Made by a program: the position numbers and the translations under genes
The notes under the pieces: model-generated
Database searches by the model: none
Seen by the model: only the letters and a program-made list of their open reading frames with translations
Told to the model about the DNA's origin: nothing
Assembly (NCBI GenBank): GCA_003569705.1
Contig: BGOU01000003.1
Coordinates: forward strand, 186,001-250,000
Direction of reading: 5' to 3'
Source: Nitrosarchaeum sp.
Lineage (GTDB): Archaea; Thermoproteota; Nitrososphaeria; Nitrososphaerales; Nitrosopumilaceae
Length of the DNA: 64,000 nucleotides
Part shown: positions 43,867 to 54,007 of the stretch, in pieces
How the letters are laid out: each line of letters starts with the position of its first letter
How positions within the stretch are numbered: position 1 is the stretch's first letter

Positions 43867-44583
43867 GTGAAAAAATTTACCCAAGAACAAGTAGATGAAC
43901 TCAATTCAAAAATAAAGACAACAAACGAGGCACTTCAATGGGTCTCTGATAATCTTCATCCACGAGTTGCAAAAGCATCAAGTTTTGGTGCAGAAGATGC
44001 AGTAATTATGGATATTATGCTTAAGATTAATCCCAAGTTTAGATTCTTTACATTAGATACAGGAAGACTACCGCAAGAAACTTATGACATTATGGATGTT
44101 GTGAGAAAAAAATATAATATAACAATTGAAGTTTTGTTTCCTGATACTAGAGAAGTTGAAGATATGGTTAGAGAAAAAGGAATGAATCTTTTCTATGAGA
44201 GTGTGGAAAATAGAAAACTATGTTGTGAAATCCGCAAAGTGCATCCAATTAATAGAATGTTATCTACACTAGATGGTTGGATTACTGGATTAAGACGTGA
44301 TCAGACTGAAGTAAGAAAAGATGTAAATATTTTCCAAATAGATAATGGATATGATGGAATTTTAAAAATTAATCCAATAATAAATTGGACTTGGGATCAA
44401 ATTCAAGATTATATCAAGAAAAATAATTTACCATACAATAGTCTTCTTGACAAAGGCTATCCAAGTATTGGATGTGAGCCATGTACTAGAGCAATCAAAC
44501 CTGGAGAAGACTTGAGAGCAGGACGTTGGTGGTGGGAACAAGGAGGGAACAAAGAATGTGGCCTTCATATAGACCATAAATAG
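43867..44583 (+). CDS. cysH: APS/PAPS reductase
   Basis: 238 residues; reduces adenylyl sulfate to sulfite in assimilation. The substrate-binding [14 protein letters not shown] lies at about 37-50. The cysteine pairs KLCCEIRK (about 118) and [14 protein letters not shown] (about 200) form the CC...CxxC set that binds a 4Fe-4S cluster in APS-type reductases. GTG start at 43867. The sat gene follows after 10 bases, so the two form an operon. Confidence 0.93.
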   Translation: MKKFTQEQVDELNSKIKTTNEALQWVSDNLHPRVAKASSFGAEDAVIMDIMLKINPKFRFFTLDTGRLPQETYDIMDVVRKKYNITIEVLFPDTREVEDMVREKGMNLFYESVENRKLCCEIRKVHPINRMLSTLDGWITGLRRDQTEVRKDVNIFQIDNGYDGILKINPIINWTWDQIQDYIKKNNLPYNSLLDKGYPSIGCEPCTRAIKPGEDLRAGRWWWEQGGNKECGLHIDHK

Positions 44584-44593
44584 GGAATTTAGC

Positions 44594-45733
44594 ATGTCTG
44601 ATAATTCAATTAAACCACATGGAGGAAAACTGGTAAATAGAATTACCAAAGCTGATCCATCCGGATTATATTCAATATCAATCTCAGAAGACCTTGCAAA
44701 TGATGTTGAAAACATTGCAGATGGAATTTTTAGCCCCTTAGAGGGATTCCTGGGAAAAAAAGACTTTGAAAATGTCATATCAAAAGGTAGACTATCAAAT
44801 GGTTTGGCTTGGACAATTCCAATAGTTCTTGATGTAGATGAATCCACAGCTGCAAAAATGAAAAAAGCTGGCAAAGTATTACTGCAAAATCATCAGGGAT
44901 TAGGTATAGCAATTTTACATGTCAAAGAGACATTTACCTTTGATAAAGAAAAGACTGCAAAGGGAGTATATGGAACAACTGACTCCTCACATCCTGGTGT
45001 TGCAAAGACAATGTCTATGCAAGACTATCTAGTTGGCGGTAAAATTGATTACATTGCAAGACCTGAAGAGACTGAAATTAGAAAATACAGATTAACTCCT
45101 TTGCAAACCCGAGAGATATTTGCTAAAGCAGGATGGAAGACAATCGTAGCTTTTCAGACAAGAAATCCCCCACATGTAGCACATGAGATGCTTCAAAAAA
45201 CATCCATCACAACAAGAGATGGAGTATTTGTAAATCCAGTAATTGGCAAGAAAAAGTCTGGTGATTTTGTAGATGAAGTAATTGTAAAATGCTATGAAAC
45301 TATGATTAAACATTATTATCCGGAAAATAGATGTAAGCTTGGAACTTTGCATACAGAGATGAAGTATGCTGGACCAAAAGAAGCAATCCATCACGCAATT
45401 ATGAGACAAAATTATGGGTGCTCACACATCATTATTGGTCGAGATCATGCAGGAGTTGGAACATTTTATGATCCATTTGCAGCACAAAAAATCTTTGGCG
45501 ACTATCCTGAATTAGAAATATCTCCAGTATTTTTTCCAGCATTTTTCTATTGCAGAAAATGTCTAACCTATACAAATCCAAAGGCATGCCCACATGATGA
45601 TGATGCAAAAGAGCAGATTAGTGGAACCAAACTAAGACAAATGATTGATGATGGTAAATCCCCATCTGAATTTATCTTAAGACCCGAAGTCTCAAAGGTA
45701 ATTCTGGATTATCCTCATCCATTTGTTGATTAG
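44594..45733 (+). CDS. sat: ATP sulfurylase
   Basis: Activates sulfate with ATP to adenosine 5'-phosphosulfate. 379 residues. [12 protein letters not shown] (about 190-201) holds the catalytic HxxH, and [10 protein letters not shown] (about 278) is the second nucleotide-binding signature. A C-terminal zinc site ([16 protein letters not shown]) is of the archaeal/thermophile kind. It is co-transcribed with cysH; cysC and cysQ lie at 27-28 kb. Confidence 0.96.
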   Translation: MSDNSIKPHGGKLVNRITKADPSGLYSISISEDLANDVENIADGIFSPLEGFLGKKDFENVISKGRLSNGLAWTIPIVLDVDESTAAKMKKAGKVLLQNHQGLGIAILHVKETFTFDKEKTAKGVYGTTDSSHPGVAKTMSMQDYLVGGKIDYIARPEETEIRKYRLTPLQTREIFAKAGWKTIVAFQTRNPPHVAHEMLQKTSITTRDGVFVNPVIGKKKSGDFVDEVIVKCYETMIKHYYPENRCKLGTLHTEMKYAGPKEAIHHAIMRQNYGCSHIIIGRDHAGVGTFYDPFAAQKIFGDYPELEISPVFFPAFFYCRKCLTYTNPKACPHDDDAKEQISGTKLRQMIDDGKSPSEFILRPEVSKVILDYPHPFVD

Positions 45734-45763
45734 GTATTTATTCACTCAAACTAGATTTAGCTC

Positions 45764-46432
45764 GTGAAGTATCTTCTTGCATTAATTTTACTTTCTGGAT
45801 TTATCACATTACCTGTTTTTGCAGAAGAATCAAAAAATCCAACATTAATTATTGATACAATAGAATTCCCATCATACGAATTTAATAAAATTCTTCGAGA
45901 TACAGACATTATCACTATGCAAAGAACACATTCAATAGCTTGGCAAGTTACTATTGATAACAATCTTTTGTATGCAAATCCTGATGGAAATGCAGTTTTG
46001 AGACTTTATGATAAAGATAATCCTGAGAAAATAGTTGAAATAGGTATGGGCTCACAACCACATGAAAAATTCTGGATTGCAGTGCAGACTCCTAAAGAGG
46101 GATACGTTGTTGTGCATAGTGACTTGGAGAGAGGATGGTCTCCTGAATCTAAAACAATTATCTCATACACTGAAAGAGCAGGATTAACAGTTAACAACGG
46201 CGCAAGAATAGTAGTATCTAATCTTGATATCGGTATATTTGCAATTAATTCCTATTCTGTTCATGGAATGGAAAGCCCTACTGACCCACCAGCAGTAAAT
46301 TCTGGAAGTATGATTGTAGAATTTATTTCAGGGGATCCTGCAAAGAATCCATTTGCATTATTTCCATTTTATGTGGCTGCAGGAATTGGAATACTGGTAG
46401 GCGCATTATATCTAACTAAGAAGCGTTCCTAG
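45764..46432 (+). CDS. Secreted protein with C-terminal membrane anchor
   Basis: 222 residues with a signal peptide (LLALILLSGFITLPVFA, cut after about residue 20), a beta-rich external domain and a C-terminal membrane helix (FPFYVAAGIGILVGALYL) plus basic tail (TKKRS). GTG start. It lies 30 bases after sat, but nothing in it suggests sulfur metabolism. The last 17 bases overlap nth tail to tail. Confidence 0.7.
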   Translation: MKYLLALILLSGFITLPVFAEESKNPTLIIDTIEFPSYEFNKILRDTDIITMQRTHSIAWQVTIDNNLLYANPDGNAVLRLYDKDNPEKIVEIGMGSQPHEKFWIAVQTPKEGYVVVHSDLERGWSPESKTIISYTERAGLTVNNGARIVVSNLDIGIFAINSYSVHGMESPTDPPAVNSGSMIVEFISGDPAKNPFALFPFYVAAGIGILVGALYLTKKRS

Positions 46433-47090
46433 TTTTATAATATTTACAATCTCTTTTAATTTTACATACACTGCACATTGGCGATCTTGGCTTGCAAATA
46501 TTTTGACCATACATTACAAAAGTATCATTAATCTCAATCCAGTATTTTTTTGGAATCTTTTTCATTAATTCCTGTTCTGTTTCTTCAGGAGTTTTTGTAT
46601 CTACTAGTCCCAATCTATTTGAGATTCTGTGAACATGAATGTCTACTGGAATAGCTGGTTTGTCAAATGCGTACACCAGTACACAGTTTGCAGTTTTTCT
46701 TCCAACTCCTGGAAGCTCTATTAATTTTTCTAAACTATCTGGAACTTTTCCTTTGTACTTGGAATCAATAATTTTAGCAACCTCGATTATTCTTTTTGAT
46801 TTTACATGATAGAAACCAATTGACTTTATAATTTTCTCAACGTCTTTTGTTTTTGCATTGGCAAGTTCCTTTACATTTTTGTATTTTGAAAATAATGCTT
46901 TGACTGCTTTTGTTGTAGTCTCATCTTTTGTTCTTGCTGAAAGTATTGTTCCAATTAAAATGCTAAATGATCCTATCTCTGCTTCATGCAGCTCCCTTAA
47001 TGCAGTCATTCTTGGAGGTTTTACTGAGATCATAGTATCTGTCATTCCACGAAGAATTTTTTGCATCTCTGTATGAAATTTTACGTACAA
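46416..47090 (-). CDS. nth: Endonuclease III (base-excision repair)
   Basis: Bifunctional DNA glycosylase/AP lyase for oxidised pyrimidines. 224 residues. The helix-hairpin-helix LIELPGVGRKTANCVL includes the catalytic Lys, and IPVDIHVHRISNRLG carries the catalytic Asp. The C-terminal 4Fe-4S site has the canonical C-x6-C-x2-C-x5-C spacing (CKPRSPMCSVCKIKRDC). The start at 47090 or the Met at codon 9 (MQKILRG) are both possible. Confidence 0.95.
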   Translation of the reverse strand: MYVKFHTEMQKILRGMTDTMISVKPPRMTALRELHEAEIGSFSILIGTILSARTKDETTTKAVKALFSKYKNVKELANAKTKDVEKIIKSIGFYHVKSKRIIEVAKIIDSKYKGKVPDSLEKLIELPGVGRKTANCVLVYAFDKPAIPVDIHVHRISNRLGLVDTKTPEETEQELMKKIPKKYWIEINDTFVMYGQNICKPRSPMCSVCKIKRDCKYYKTRNAS

Positions 47091-47122
47091 GTATTATATC
47101 TGTAATACTCAAACTAGTACTG

Positions 47123-48277
47123 TTGGAGTTAACAAGAGAAGAAGAATCTGCACTAAAAGGTGAACAAGGTGAAATTATGCAGATGGCATACAGAATTTTG
47201 CTTGCAACAGGCGAGGCAACAGATGCAGATAAACTAATTCCAATTGAATGGGCACATCTTTCTGGTGTAAACTATAATACAATTGGAGATGCAGGCGAGG
47301 AATTTTTATCAGGTATTAGTAAAAATGCTAGAGTCAAAGTCAAAACAACTCTTAATCCAATGGGATTTGACATTGATAATGTATCAAATTATGGTCTGGA
47401 TGATAATTTTATTTCAAAACAACTCTCCATTAGAAAATCATATGAGACAATGGGTGTAACTCCGTCATTTTCTTGTATTCCATACGAAATTTTTGATATC
47501 CCTAAAGGGGGAACACAAGTATCTTTTGCAGAAAGCAATGCTGCAATTCACGCAAATTCATTTGATAATCTAAAAACTAACAAGGAAAGCTCATTTAGCG
47601 CACTTGCAAGTGCAATTACTGGAAAAAGTCCATACTCTTCACTAAGAAAAGAAGATTCTCCAAATATAACAATTAGAATGAAGGTAGATAATCCAAACGA
47701 GCTGACATATGGAATGCTTGGATTTTTTGCAGGCAAAGTTGGAAACAATTCTGTGAATATTTCCGGTGTTGGAGAAATGGACAGACGTAGCTGCAAAGCA
47801 CTGTGTGGTGGAATGGGAACTTCAGGAACATGCGCCAAATTTCTTTTTGGTGATGGTGATTCTGGTTGTGAAAAAGTAGATTTTGATAAAAAAGAGATGA
47901 ATGAAATTCATGATGAATTAAACACTGCAGAAAAAGGTGATCTAATCACACTTGGCAGTCCTCAGCTGGGTCTGGAAGAAATTTCTGAACTTACTGGCAA
48001 ACTGAAGGGTCGTTCCTTTAAAAAAAGATGTATGATCTTTTGTCCTAGAACAGTAAAGGAGCAAGCAAAAAAGATTGGTTATACTAATGAATTAGAACGA
48101 GCTGGATGTGAGATTCTTGCTGATTGCTGTACATGTCTTACTCCATTAATCAGTAAAGATAACATTGATTCAGTCACAACAAATAGCATCAAGGGAGCAT
48201 ACTATTTGAAAAATTCCAACGGTGTAGATGTAAATCTAAAATCACTTTCTCAAATAATTAAAGATGAGACAAGATGA
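47123..48277 (+). CDS. Aconitase X catalytic subunit; probable phosphomevalonate dehydratase large subunit
   Basis: 384 residues, DUF521/AcnX large-subunit family. In archaea this enzyme dehydrates mevalonate 5-phosphate in the modified mevalonate pathway to isoprenoids. Iron-sulfur ligand candidates are in RSCKALCGGMGTSGTC (about 219-234), FCPRTVKEQAKKIG and ILADCCTCLTPL. The N terminus LTREEESALKGEQGEIMQMA is typical. TTG start. Its stop overlaps the start of the small-subunit gene (ATGA). It supplies precursors for the ether lipids whose first ether bond is made by the GGGP synthase at 5158. Confidence 0.92.
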   Translation: MELTREEESALKGEQGEIMQMAYRILLATGEATDADKLIPIEWAHLSGVNYNTIGDAGEEFLSGISKNARVKVKTTLNPMGFDIDNVSNYGLDDNFISKQLSIRKSYETMGVTPSFSCIPYEIFDIPKGGTQVSFAESNAAIHANSFDNLKTNKESSFSALASAITGKSPYSSLRKEDSPNITIRMKVDNPNELTYGMLGFFAGKVGNNSVNISGVGEMDRRSCKALCGGMGTSGTCAKFLFGDGDSGCEKVDFDKKEMNEIHDELNTAEKGDLITLGSPQLGLEEISELTGKLKGRSFKKRCMIFCPRTVKEQAKKIGYTNELERAGCEILADCCTCLTPLISKDNIDSVTTNSIKGAYYLKNSNGVDVNLKSLSQIIKDETR

Positions 48278-48660
48278 AAATTCTAGTTCAAGGAAAAACA
48301 CAAGGAATAATCCTAAAATCACAACATCCCATTAATTTTCTAGGTACGGTTGACAAAAAAACCGGAATTATTAGCGACAAAAATCATGAGCTCTTTGATA
48401 AATCCATTAAAGATAAAATCCTGGTATTCCCAAACGGTGTTGGAAGCAGCGTAGGGGCATATACTATCTACTCTATCAAATCTAATAATGTCGCACCGCT
48501 TGCAATGATTTGTCATAAAGCAGATCTTACTGTTGCAACAGGATGTGCTCTAGCTAACATTCCTCTTGTCATAATTAATGATAAGGAATTTTCATCACTT
48601 CAAACTGGACAAAAAATTTCATTAGATACTGAATCTTTCAATCCTATAGCATTTCTCTAA
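48274..48660 (+). CDS. Aconitase X small subunit (DUF126); phosphomevalonate dehydratase small subunit
   Basis: 128 residues, swivelling-domain subunit that pairs with the large subunit encoded immediately upstream (4-base overlap). The motif LVFPNGVGSSVGAYTIY (about 49-65) and the following IVINDKEF-type strand are typical of DUF126. The two together form the active AcnX-type dehydratase. The 3' end overlaps the convergent AMMECR1 gene by 17 bases. Confidence 0.92.
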   Translation: MKILVQGKTQGIILKSQHPINFLGTVDKKTGIISDKNHELFDKSIKDKILVFPNGVGSSVGAYTIYSIKSNNVAPLAMICHKADLTVATGCALANIPLVIINDKEFSSLQTGQKISLDTESFNPIAFL

Positions 48661-49255
48661 TAACTATACCATTTGGTTTTTCTTCTTTGAAAACAATCCC
48701 TTCAAATTTTTGAATCTCTGTCTCTGAATTTTTCCAATAATTTTTTGGCAATCCAGCTTTCTCACATGTGTATTCTAGAAACTCTTTTTCATTCCATCCA
48801 TACTCAATTGGAACCTGTGGTAACAGCAAACCAGAATAAAATCCATGTTTGACAATCAATCCATCTCTTCCTACTTTGATCTTTGATACATATTCCTCAG
48901 GTTTACTCACAACAATTTTTTCTGGTGGTGTAAGTATAGTTACTTCAAATGTAATTGAATCCAATTCTTTAGATTTAACAGCAGGAAATCTTGAGTCTTT
49001 TGTTGCAGCTGAAATTGCTGCATCCTCTAATGCATTAAACAATGATTTGTCTGGTAATGGATATCCGATACAGCCTCTTAATCCCAGAGTACTATTCAAA
49101 GTGACAAATACGCCTGATTTAAAAGAAAAATTATCTGTAAATTCTTTTTCTAGTTTTGGCTTTGTGCCATTTTTCAGATATTGAGTAACAATCATTCTTG
49201 CAGTTTTTACAAGAGTATGACCATCATCATTTGATAGATTGTTGTAATCTTTCAT
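48644..49255 (-). CDS. AMMECR1-domain protein
   Basis: 203 residues. The strongly conserved family motif LRGCIGYPLPDKSL (about 59-72) is present, as are AISAATKDSRFP and GLIVKHGFYSGLLLPQV. The AMMECR1 fold is universal in archaea and eukaryotes; its biochemical function is not settled. The start is ATG at 49255. Confidence 0.93.
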   Translation of the reverse strand: MKDYNNLSNDDGHTLVKTARMIVTQYLKNGTKPKLEKEFTDNFSFKSGVFVTLNSTLGLRGCIGYPLPDKSLFNALEDAAISAATKDSRFPAVKSKELDSITFEVTILTPPEKIVVSKPEEYVSKIKVGRDGLIVKHGFYSGLLLPQVPIEYGWNEKEFLEYTCEKAGLPKNYWKNSETEIQKFEGIVFKEEKPNGIVIREML

Positions 49256-49398
49256 TTATCTTATCTACAAACTCTTACAGATTTTTAATATGTGTACCTT
49301 TTCAGTGTTACTTGACTGCAACATTTGTACATAACTTGTAATTTTACTTTGCAGTATTTCTCAATCACATCAACAAAAATATTGAATCTATTTCTGTT

Positions 49399-51315
49399 TT
49401 AAGAGGCATCCCCTAAACCTACTTCTGTAATCTGACTTGCTCCTGCTGGAAGAGCACGAACAAAATCATCTATGTTTATTTTCTTTGTAATCTCTTCTTC
49501 CAGTTTTAAAAATTCCAGTCTGATTTTTTTTGCACTATCTACCATATCTGCCCCATGTGGCTCAATTATTGCATAACAAATAGAATTTTTTTTAATTGTT
49601 TCAGGAGGACCACATGTCACAACATAGTCGTCTCCCTGTGGTAATATTCCAACAGCCAATTTGAGAGTAGATATCTTGACAAAATTTCGCTGTCCTTCTA
49701 TGCTAAATGATCCTTTTGGAAGAAATTGTCCGCTTGGGGCTGATTTTTTGACTTGTTCTGGTTCTACCCAATATGCACTAACACCATACATGCCTTCTCT
49801 CCATGCTCTGCTAAAACAAACAGTTGCATGAGCAACTTCATTCATACTAGCTGTAGATGGATTTTCTGCATCCTTTAGTATGAAAAATGGAGATCCAAAA
49901 ATATCAGCGTGAAATATCTTGTCATTTTTTCCTAAATGTTTTCTTACTACAGCAGAATTTGAAGGAGCATCTCTACCACCTATTGCAAGAATTCCATCTG
50001 ATGTGAAAAACCATCTATATCTTTCATACCAATTCTTTTTTCTAATTTCTGCAAATGAAACTGAATCTTTTTCTGTTTTAGCTGTACTTTGTAACTTTGT
50101 TAATTTTTTCTGTGTGTTATTTTTAATTTGCTCAATGGATTTTATTGCACCTGATTTTCGTTTTGCTTCATTAAATAATACTGATGCAATTGATTGCAGT
50201 GAAGATTTTGAATCTACCTTTATCTTTTCATCATCAACTATAATGAGTAAAATTCCTTTCTCTTTAGTCAATTTAGAATTATGAGTTGCCAAAATCTCAT
50301 GAGCCCTTGAATCTTCAACAGACGTGATACCTTTTGAGATCATCTCAAAAAGTGAATTGGCAACACTAGTTATGTGAGTAGATTTTTCTTTTACTGTATC
50401 TATTGCCTTTTCTTGTTCTGCTAGCTGACTTTCAAGTTCTTTTATTTTCTTATCAGAACCGCCAGTTTGAATTGATTTGCCTATCTCTACAAGATTTTCT
50501 GTGAAAACAGTATCTAAACCTTCGATAAAGCTATTGACAACGGTACATTTGTCATCCATCTTTCCTAATCTAATAGGAATGATTTCTGTTTTTTCATTTC
50601 TAATAATTACCGGCTCATGTTTGCCTGTAATCACATTTGTAACAATATCTTTTGTTGTATCATAGAGTTTCTTTATCTGTTCAGATGTCAGATTATTTCC
50701 TAGACATTTTGAATCAATCTCAGATATTTCAAATATACCTTCAACATATTTTTTTGGTAAACCCAGTGTTCGTCCAAGCCATTTTGCTGCTGGCAAATCT
50801 GATGTTTTTAGTTCTTCAAAGTCTGACTCTGTTATTTTAATTACATCCAAACCGTTCATAGGTGGTGGCGTATACACTAAACCAACACCAAGCTTTCGGT
50901 GTCTTACATCAATAGAATGCTGTAATGCAAGAATCTTCATTTCATTATTACAGAGTAAAATATTTCCTTCACCAAAAAATTCACCAACAATTACAAATTC
51001 TTTATCAAATCCTGCAAAAGTAAAATATGTAATTCTTTCTGACGCTATTTGTTCTACTTTTTTTAATTTTAATCGTAACAGATCACTTCGTAATCTTTTT
51101 AGTAGTCTGTTTGGTTCCATTTGCTCAATTTTTACAGATGTCAACCAAACACCAGACGTGGATATCATCATAAAAATATCTGATTTTTCAGTATGATGAA
51201 GTTTGAATAATATGCTGTCTTTTGTAACACCATAGATGTTACTTACATAGTAGTCCTGTATTGCTTCTGAAATTTGATCCACCAAATAACGAAGTTCTAT
51301 TCCTGCTAGAGTCAC
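49399..51315 (-). CDS. rqcH: Ribosome quality control factor RqcH/NEMF/Rqc2 family
   Basis: 638 residues, formerly annotated as fibronectin-binding protein. Domains in order are NFACT-N (about 1-190), helix-hairpin-helix, a long coiled coil (about 275-400; KIKELESQLAEQEKAIDTVK) and NFACT-R (about 430-560; RWFFTSDGILAIGGRDAPSN). In bacteria and archaea the protein binds stalled 50S-peptidyl-tRNA and can add C-terminal Ala tails. The GGRDAPSN segment of the tRNA/ribosome contact is intact. Confidence 0.94.
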   Translation of the reverse strand: MTLAGIELRYLVDQISEAIQDYYVSNIYGVTKDSILFKLHHTEKSDIFMMISTSGVWLTSVKIEQMEPNRLLKRLRSDLLRLKLKKVEQIASERITYFTFAGFDKEFVIVGEFFGEGNILLCNNEMKILALQHSIDVRHRKLGVGLVYTPPPMNGLDVIKITESDFEELKTSDLPAAKWLGRTLGLPKKYVEGIFEISEIDSKCLGNNLTSEQIKKLYDTTKDIVTNVITGKHEPVIIRNEKTEIIPIRLGKMDDKCTVVNSFIEGLDTVFTENLVEIGKSIQTGGSDKKIKELESQLAEQEKAIDTVKEKSTHITSVANSLFEMISKGITSVEDSRAHEILATHNSKLTKEKGILLIIVDDEKIKVDSKSSLQSIASVLFNEAKRKSGAIKSIEQIKNNTQKKLTKLQSTAKTEKDSVSFAEIRKKNWYERYRWFFTSDGILAIGGRDAPSNSAVVRKHLGKNDKIFHADIFGSPFFILKDAENPSTASMNEVAHATVCFSRAWREGMYGVSAYWVEPEQVKKSAPSGQFLPKGSFSIEGQRNFVKISTLKLAVGILPQGDDYVVTCGPPETIKKNSICYAIIEPHGADMVDSAKKIRLEFLKLEEEITKKINIDDFVRALPAGASQITEVGLGDAS

Positions 51316-51419
51316 AACAATCTATCTGGTATCTGAAATTATATTCTTACTCTATTTCATGCTTGTTTTGTGACCAAAGATTTTAAACAAGGCTAAATAA
51401 AGTCAACCTAGAAATTTAC

Positions 51420-51889
51420 TTGGCAAAATTCAAAAAAAGAAATCTGAACCGACACCTGATCCTGAAGATTCTAAAAAAGAGTCAATTAAAGAGGAAAATA
51501 ATGAAATTCCAGAGACAGAATCAAGCAGTTCTGAATCTGAACCTACAAGTCAGACAGGAAAAAGTGAAAAAGACAAGAAATTAGACAAACTATTCTACTT
51601 GAGGGTTGGTTTTGCAGTAATTGCTGGTACTCTAGCAACTTTTCTCTTTGAAGATATTCAGGGAGAAGAGAGAAGATGGGCATCAATTGTATTTATGATT
51701 ATTATTTTTATTGTAACTATATTCATTGCAAAATCAATGAATATGCAATTACCATCATCTGATAGAAAAAAGATTATTACACAAGGCATAGGAAGTTACA
51801 TTTTCCTATACTTGTTTGTCTGGATTCTAACATATACTATAGCACATGCCGGTACTGTCTCAACTGGTATTCCCTCTCCACTGTCATAA
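51420..51889 (+). CDS. Membrane protein with acidic cytoplasmic head; -1 frameshift near the start
   Basis: About 156 residues after correction. From TTG at 51420 the sequence reads MAKFKKK; adding one A to the A7 run (51432-51438) gives KKKKSEPTPDPEDSKKES, a long acidic, Ser-rich segment and then two to three membrane helices (VGFAVIAGTLATFLF, IVFMIIIFIVTIFIA, YIFLYLFVWILTYTI). The span is one base short of a multiple of three. Without the correction only the membrane part (from 51599) has a start. The function is unknown. It is 16 bases before cbiT. Confidence 0.7.
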
Positions 51890-51905
51890 TTGTTGATCTG
51901 AGTTT

Positions 51906-52492
51906 ATGTGGAATTATAAAACACCGGGAATTCCCGATGATGCTTTTGAGCGTTCTGAGAACGTACCAATAACAAAAGAAGAGGTACGAGTTATCCAAAT
52001 TAGTAAAGCACGACTTTGTCCAGGGTATACCGTATATGATATTGGATGTGGAAGCGGTTCAATATCTATAGAAGCTGCAATTCAAGTTGAATCAGGTAAA
52101 GTAATTGCAATAGACTATGATATCAATGCAATTGAATTGACAAAAAAAAATATTGAAAATTTGGATTGACAAATATCTCTGTAATATTTGGCAACGCAAA
52201 AGAAAAGATCTCAGAACTTGATTTAGCTGATACTATATTTGTCGGAGGAACTGGAGGTGATACAGAAGAAATTGTGAATCTATGTCAGGATAAACTCAAA
52301 TCTGGAGGGAGAATTGTCATTGGAATCATCTTAATTGAGACTCTATACTCTGTCTTGCAAGTTTTAGAGAAATTACAATTTGATTCAGTAGATATCACTC
52401 AAGTAACCATCTCTAAGAGCAGAAAGACCTCAAAAGGTACCATGATGCTTGCTAGAAATCCAGTTACAATAATCTCTGCAACAAAAATCTAA
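51906..52492 (+). CDS. cbiT: Cobalt-precorrin-6B C15-methyltransferase (decarboxylating), frameshifted
   Basis: SAM-dependent methylase of about 195 residues acting with CbiE. The SAM site YDIGCGSGSISIEA lies at about 41-54 and FVGGTGGDTEE in the second half. The first frame stops at 52169 after NIENLD. One more A in the A4 run 52156-52159 gives NIEKFGLTNISVIFGNAKEK and reads on to 52492. The span is one base short of a multiple of three. It is the first of three cobalamin genes in a row (cbiT, cbiL, cbiF). Confidence 0.85.
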
Positions 52493-52528
52493 TCTAGATT
52501 TTTAATTGGGAATAAAACTCTATTTTTC

Positions 52529-53250
52529 ATGCCTGAATTAATTGGAATAGGAGTGGGTCCAGGCGATCCTGAATTGCTTACGGTAAAAGCCGCCAAGGCA
52601 ATTCAAAATGCTGATACCATAATGTGTCCTGCTTCAAGTGAAGACAGACCAAGCATTGCATTTTCCATTGTATCTTCACTAATTGACAAATCAAAAAATC
52701 AAGAAATAATAAAATTAATCTTTCCAATGACTAAAGACAAAGACATTCTTGAAGCAACATGGAAAAAAAATGCAAAGATTATGGCTGAAAAAGTTTTAAT
52801 GGGAAAAATGTTGTCTATCTTACAATAGGTGATCCATATTTGTACAGTACTTGGATTTACATGCATAAAGATATAGAATTGAATCATCCGGAAATCAAAA
52901 TCAGTGTAATTCCAGGAATTGTTTCCATGTTTACTTTTGCAGCCAAAGTTGGTGTAAGTATTGCAGAAGGTGCAGAAAAAGTTGCAATCATTCCGTCTTG
53001 TTATGATTTGAGTACAGTAAAGGAAATTGCAAAACATTCTGAAACAATGGTTTTTTTAAAAGACGGTAGATATTTTGATAAAGTAATTGACTTGCTAAGA
53101 GAAGCTGGCTTTCCTGATAACTCTATTTTTGCAATTGGACAAGATCTTGGAACCGAAAATGAAATTATTAGAAAACTAACATTGGGTGAAGTAAATGACG
53201 GAACACTAACTACAAAATATTTCTCAATCTTGGTGGTAAAGCGTGTCTAG
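52529..53250 (+). CDS. cbiL: Cobalt-precorrin-2 C20-methyltransferase, frameshifted
   Basis: Tetrapyrrole methylase of about 240 residues. GIGVGPGDPELLTVKA (about 6-21) is the SAM site. The first frame ends at 52828. Inserting one base at the AA of 52798-52799 (VLNGKNVVYLTIGDPYLYST) restores the family's second conserved GDP motif and continues to VIPGIVSMFTFAA and the end at 53250. The span is one base short of a multiple of three. It overlaps cbiF by eight bases. Confidence 0.87.
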
Positions 53251-54007
53251 CGTTTATTTTGTCGGATGCGGTCCAGGTGACCCAGAATTAATTACAATCA
53301 AAGCCAAAAAATTAATTCAAAAAGCAGACATTGTAGTATATTCTGGATCTCTAATTCCACCTCCAATTCTAAAATTATGCAAAAAAGGAGAATTACATGA
53401 TGCAGCTGGTTTGGTAAGAGAAGAAATCTTTGATCTGCTTTACAAAAACGCAAAGAGTGACAAACTAGTTGTCAGACTGCATGATGGTGATCCATCAATT
53501 TATGGAGCAATCAAAGAACAAATAGATAATCTAGAAAAAAAAGGAATTGAATCAATAATAGTTCCAGGCATTACCGCATTTTTAGCCTCAGCTGCTGCAC
53601 TGGGAATTCAACTTACACTTCCAGGTGTAACTCAAACCATTATTGTTACTAGAGCAGAGTCTAGAACCAAAGTACCAAAGAGGGAAAAAATCTCCGAGCT
53701 TGCAAAACATAAAGCAACTTTGATTTTTTATCTTAGTGTTCATCTACTTTCTAATATTGTAAAAGAAGCAGTTGCTGGTGGATACAAAAAATCTACACCC
53801 GTTGGTGTGGTGTACAGGGCAAGCTGGAATGATCAAAAAATCATTAAAGGCACACTTGATGATATTGTAAAAAAAGTCAGAGATGAAAAAATAACACGAA
53901 CTGCAATTGTAATTATCAGCGATGTTATTGATCCAAAAACTTATGAATATTCAAAGCTATATGACAAGAAATTCAGTCATGGATACAGAAAGGCTAAAGT
54001 CAAGTAG
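53243..54007 (+). CDS. cbiF: Cobalt-precorrin-4 C11-methyltransferase
   Basis: 254 residues, intact. FVGCGPGDPELITIKAKK (about 6-23), HDGDPSIYGA (about 79-88) and IVPGITAFLASAAALG (about 104-119) are the standard motifs, and GVVYRASW together with the long C terminus is typical of CbiF/CobM. The GTG start lies inside the end of cbiL, so translation is probably coupled. The 3' end overlaps the convergent racemase-like gene by eight bases. Confidence 0.93.
   Translation: MSSVYFVGCGPGDPELITIKAKKLIQKADIVVYSGSLIPPPILKLCKKGELHDAAGLVREEIFDLLYKNAKSDKLVVRLHDGDPSIYGAIKEQIDNLEKKGIESIIVPGITAFLASAAALGIQLTLPGVTQTIIVTRAESRTKVPKREKISELAKHKATLIFYLSVHLLSNIVKEAVAGGYKKSTPVGVVYRASWNDQKIIKGTLDDIVKKVRDEKITRTAIVIISDVIDPKTYEYSKLYDKKFSHGYRKAKVK

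Noticed and set aside
51906-53250. Reading cbiT and cbiL each as two separate small genes
   Set aside because: The downstream pieces lack independent starts with ribosome-binding sites, and joining with one base restores continuous family motifs.
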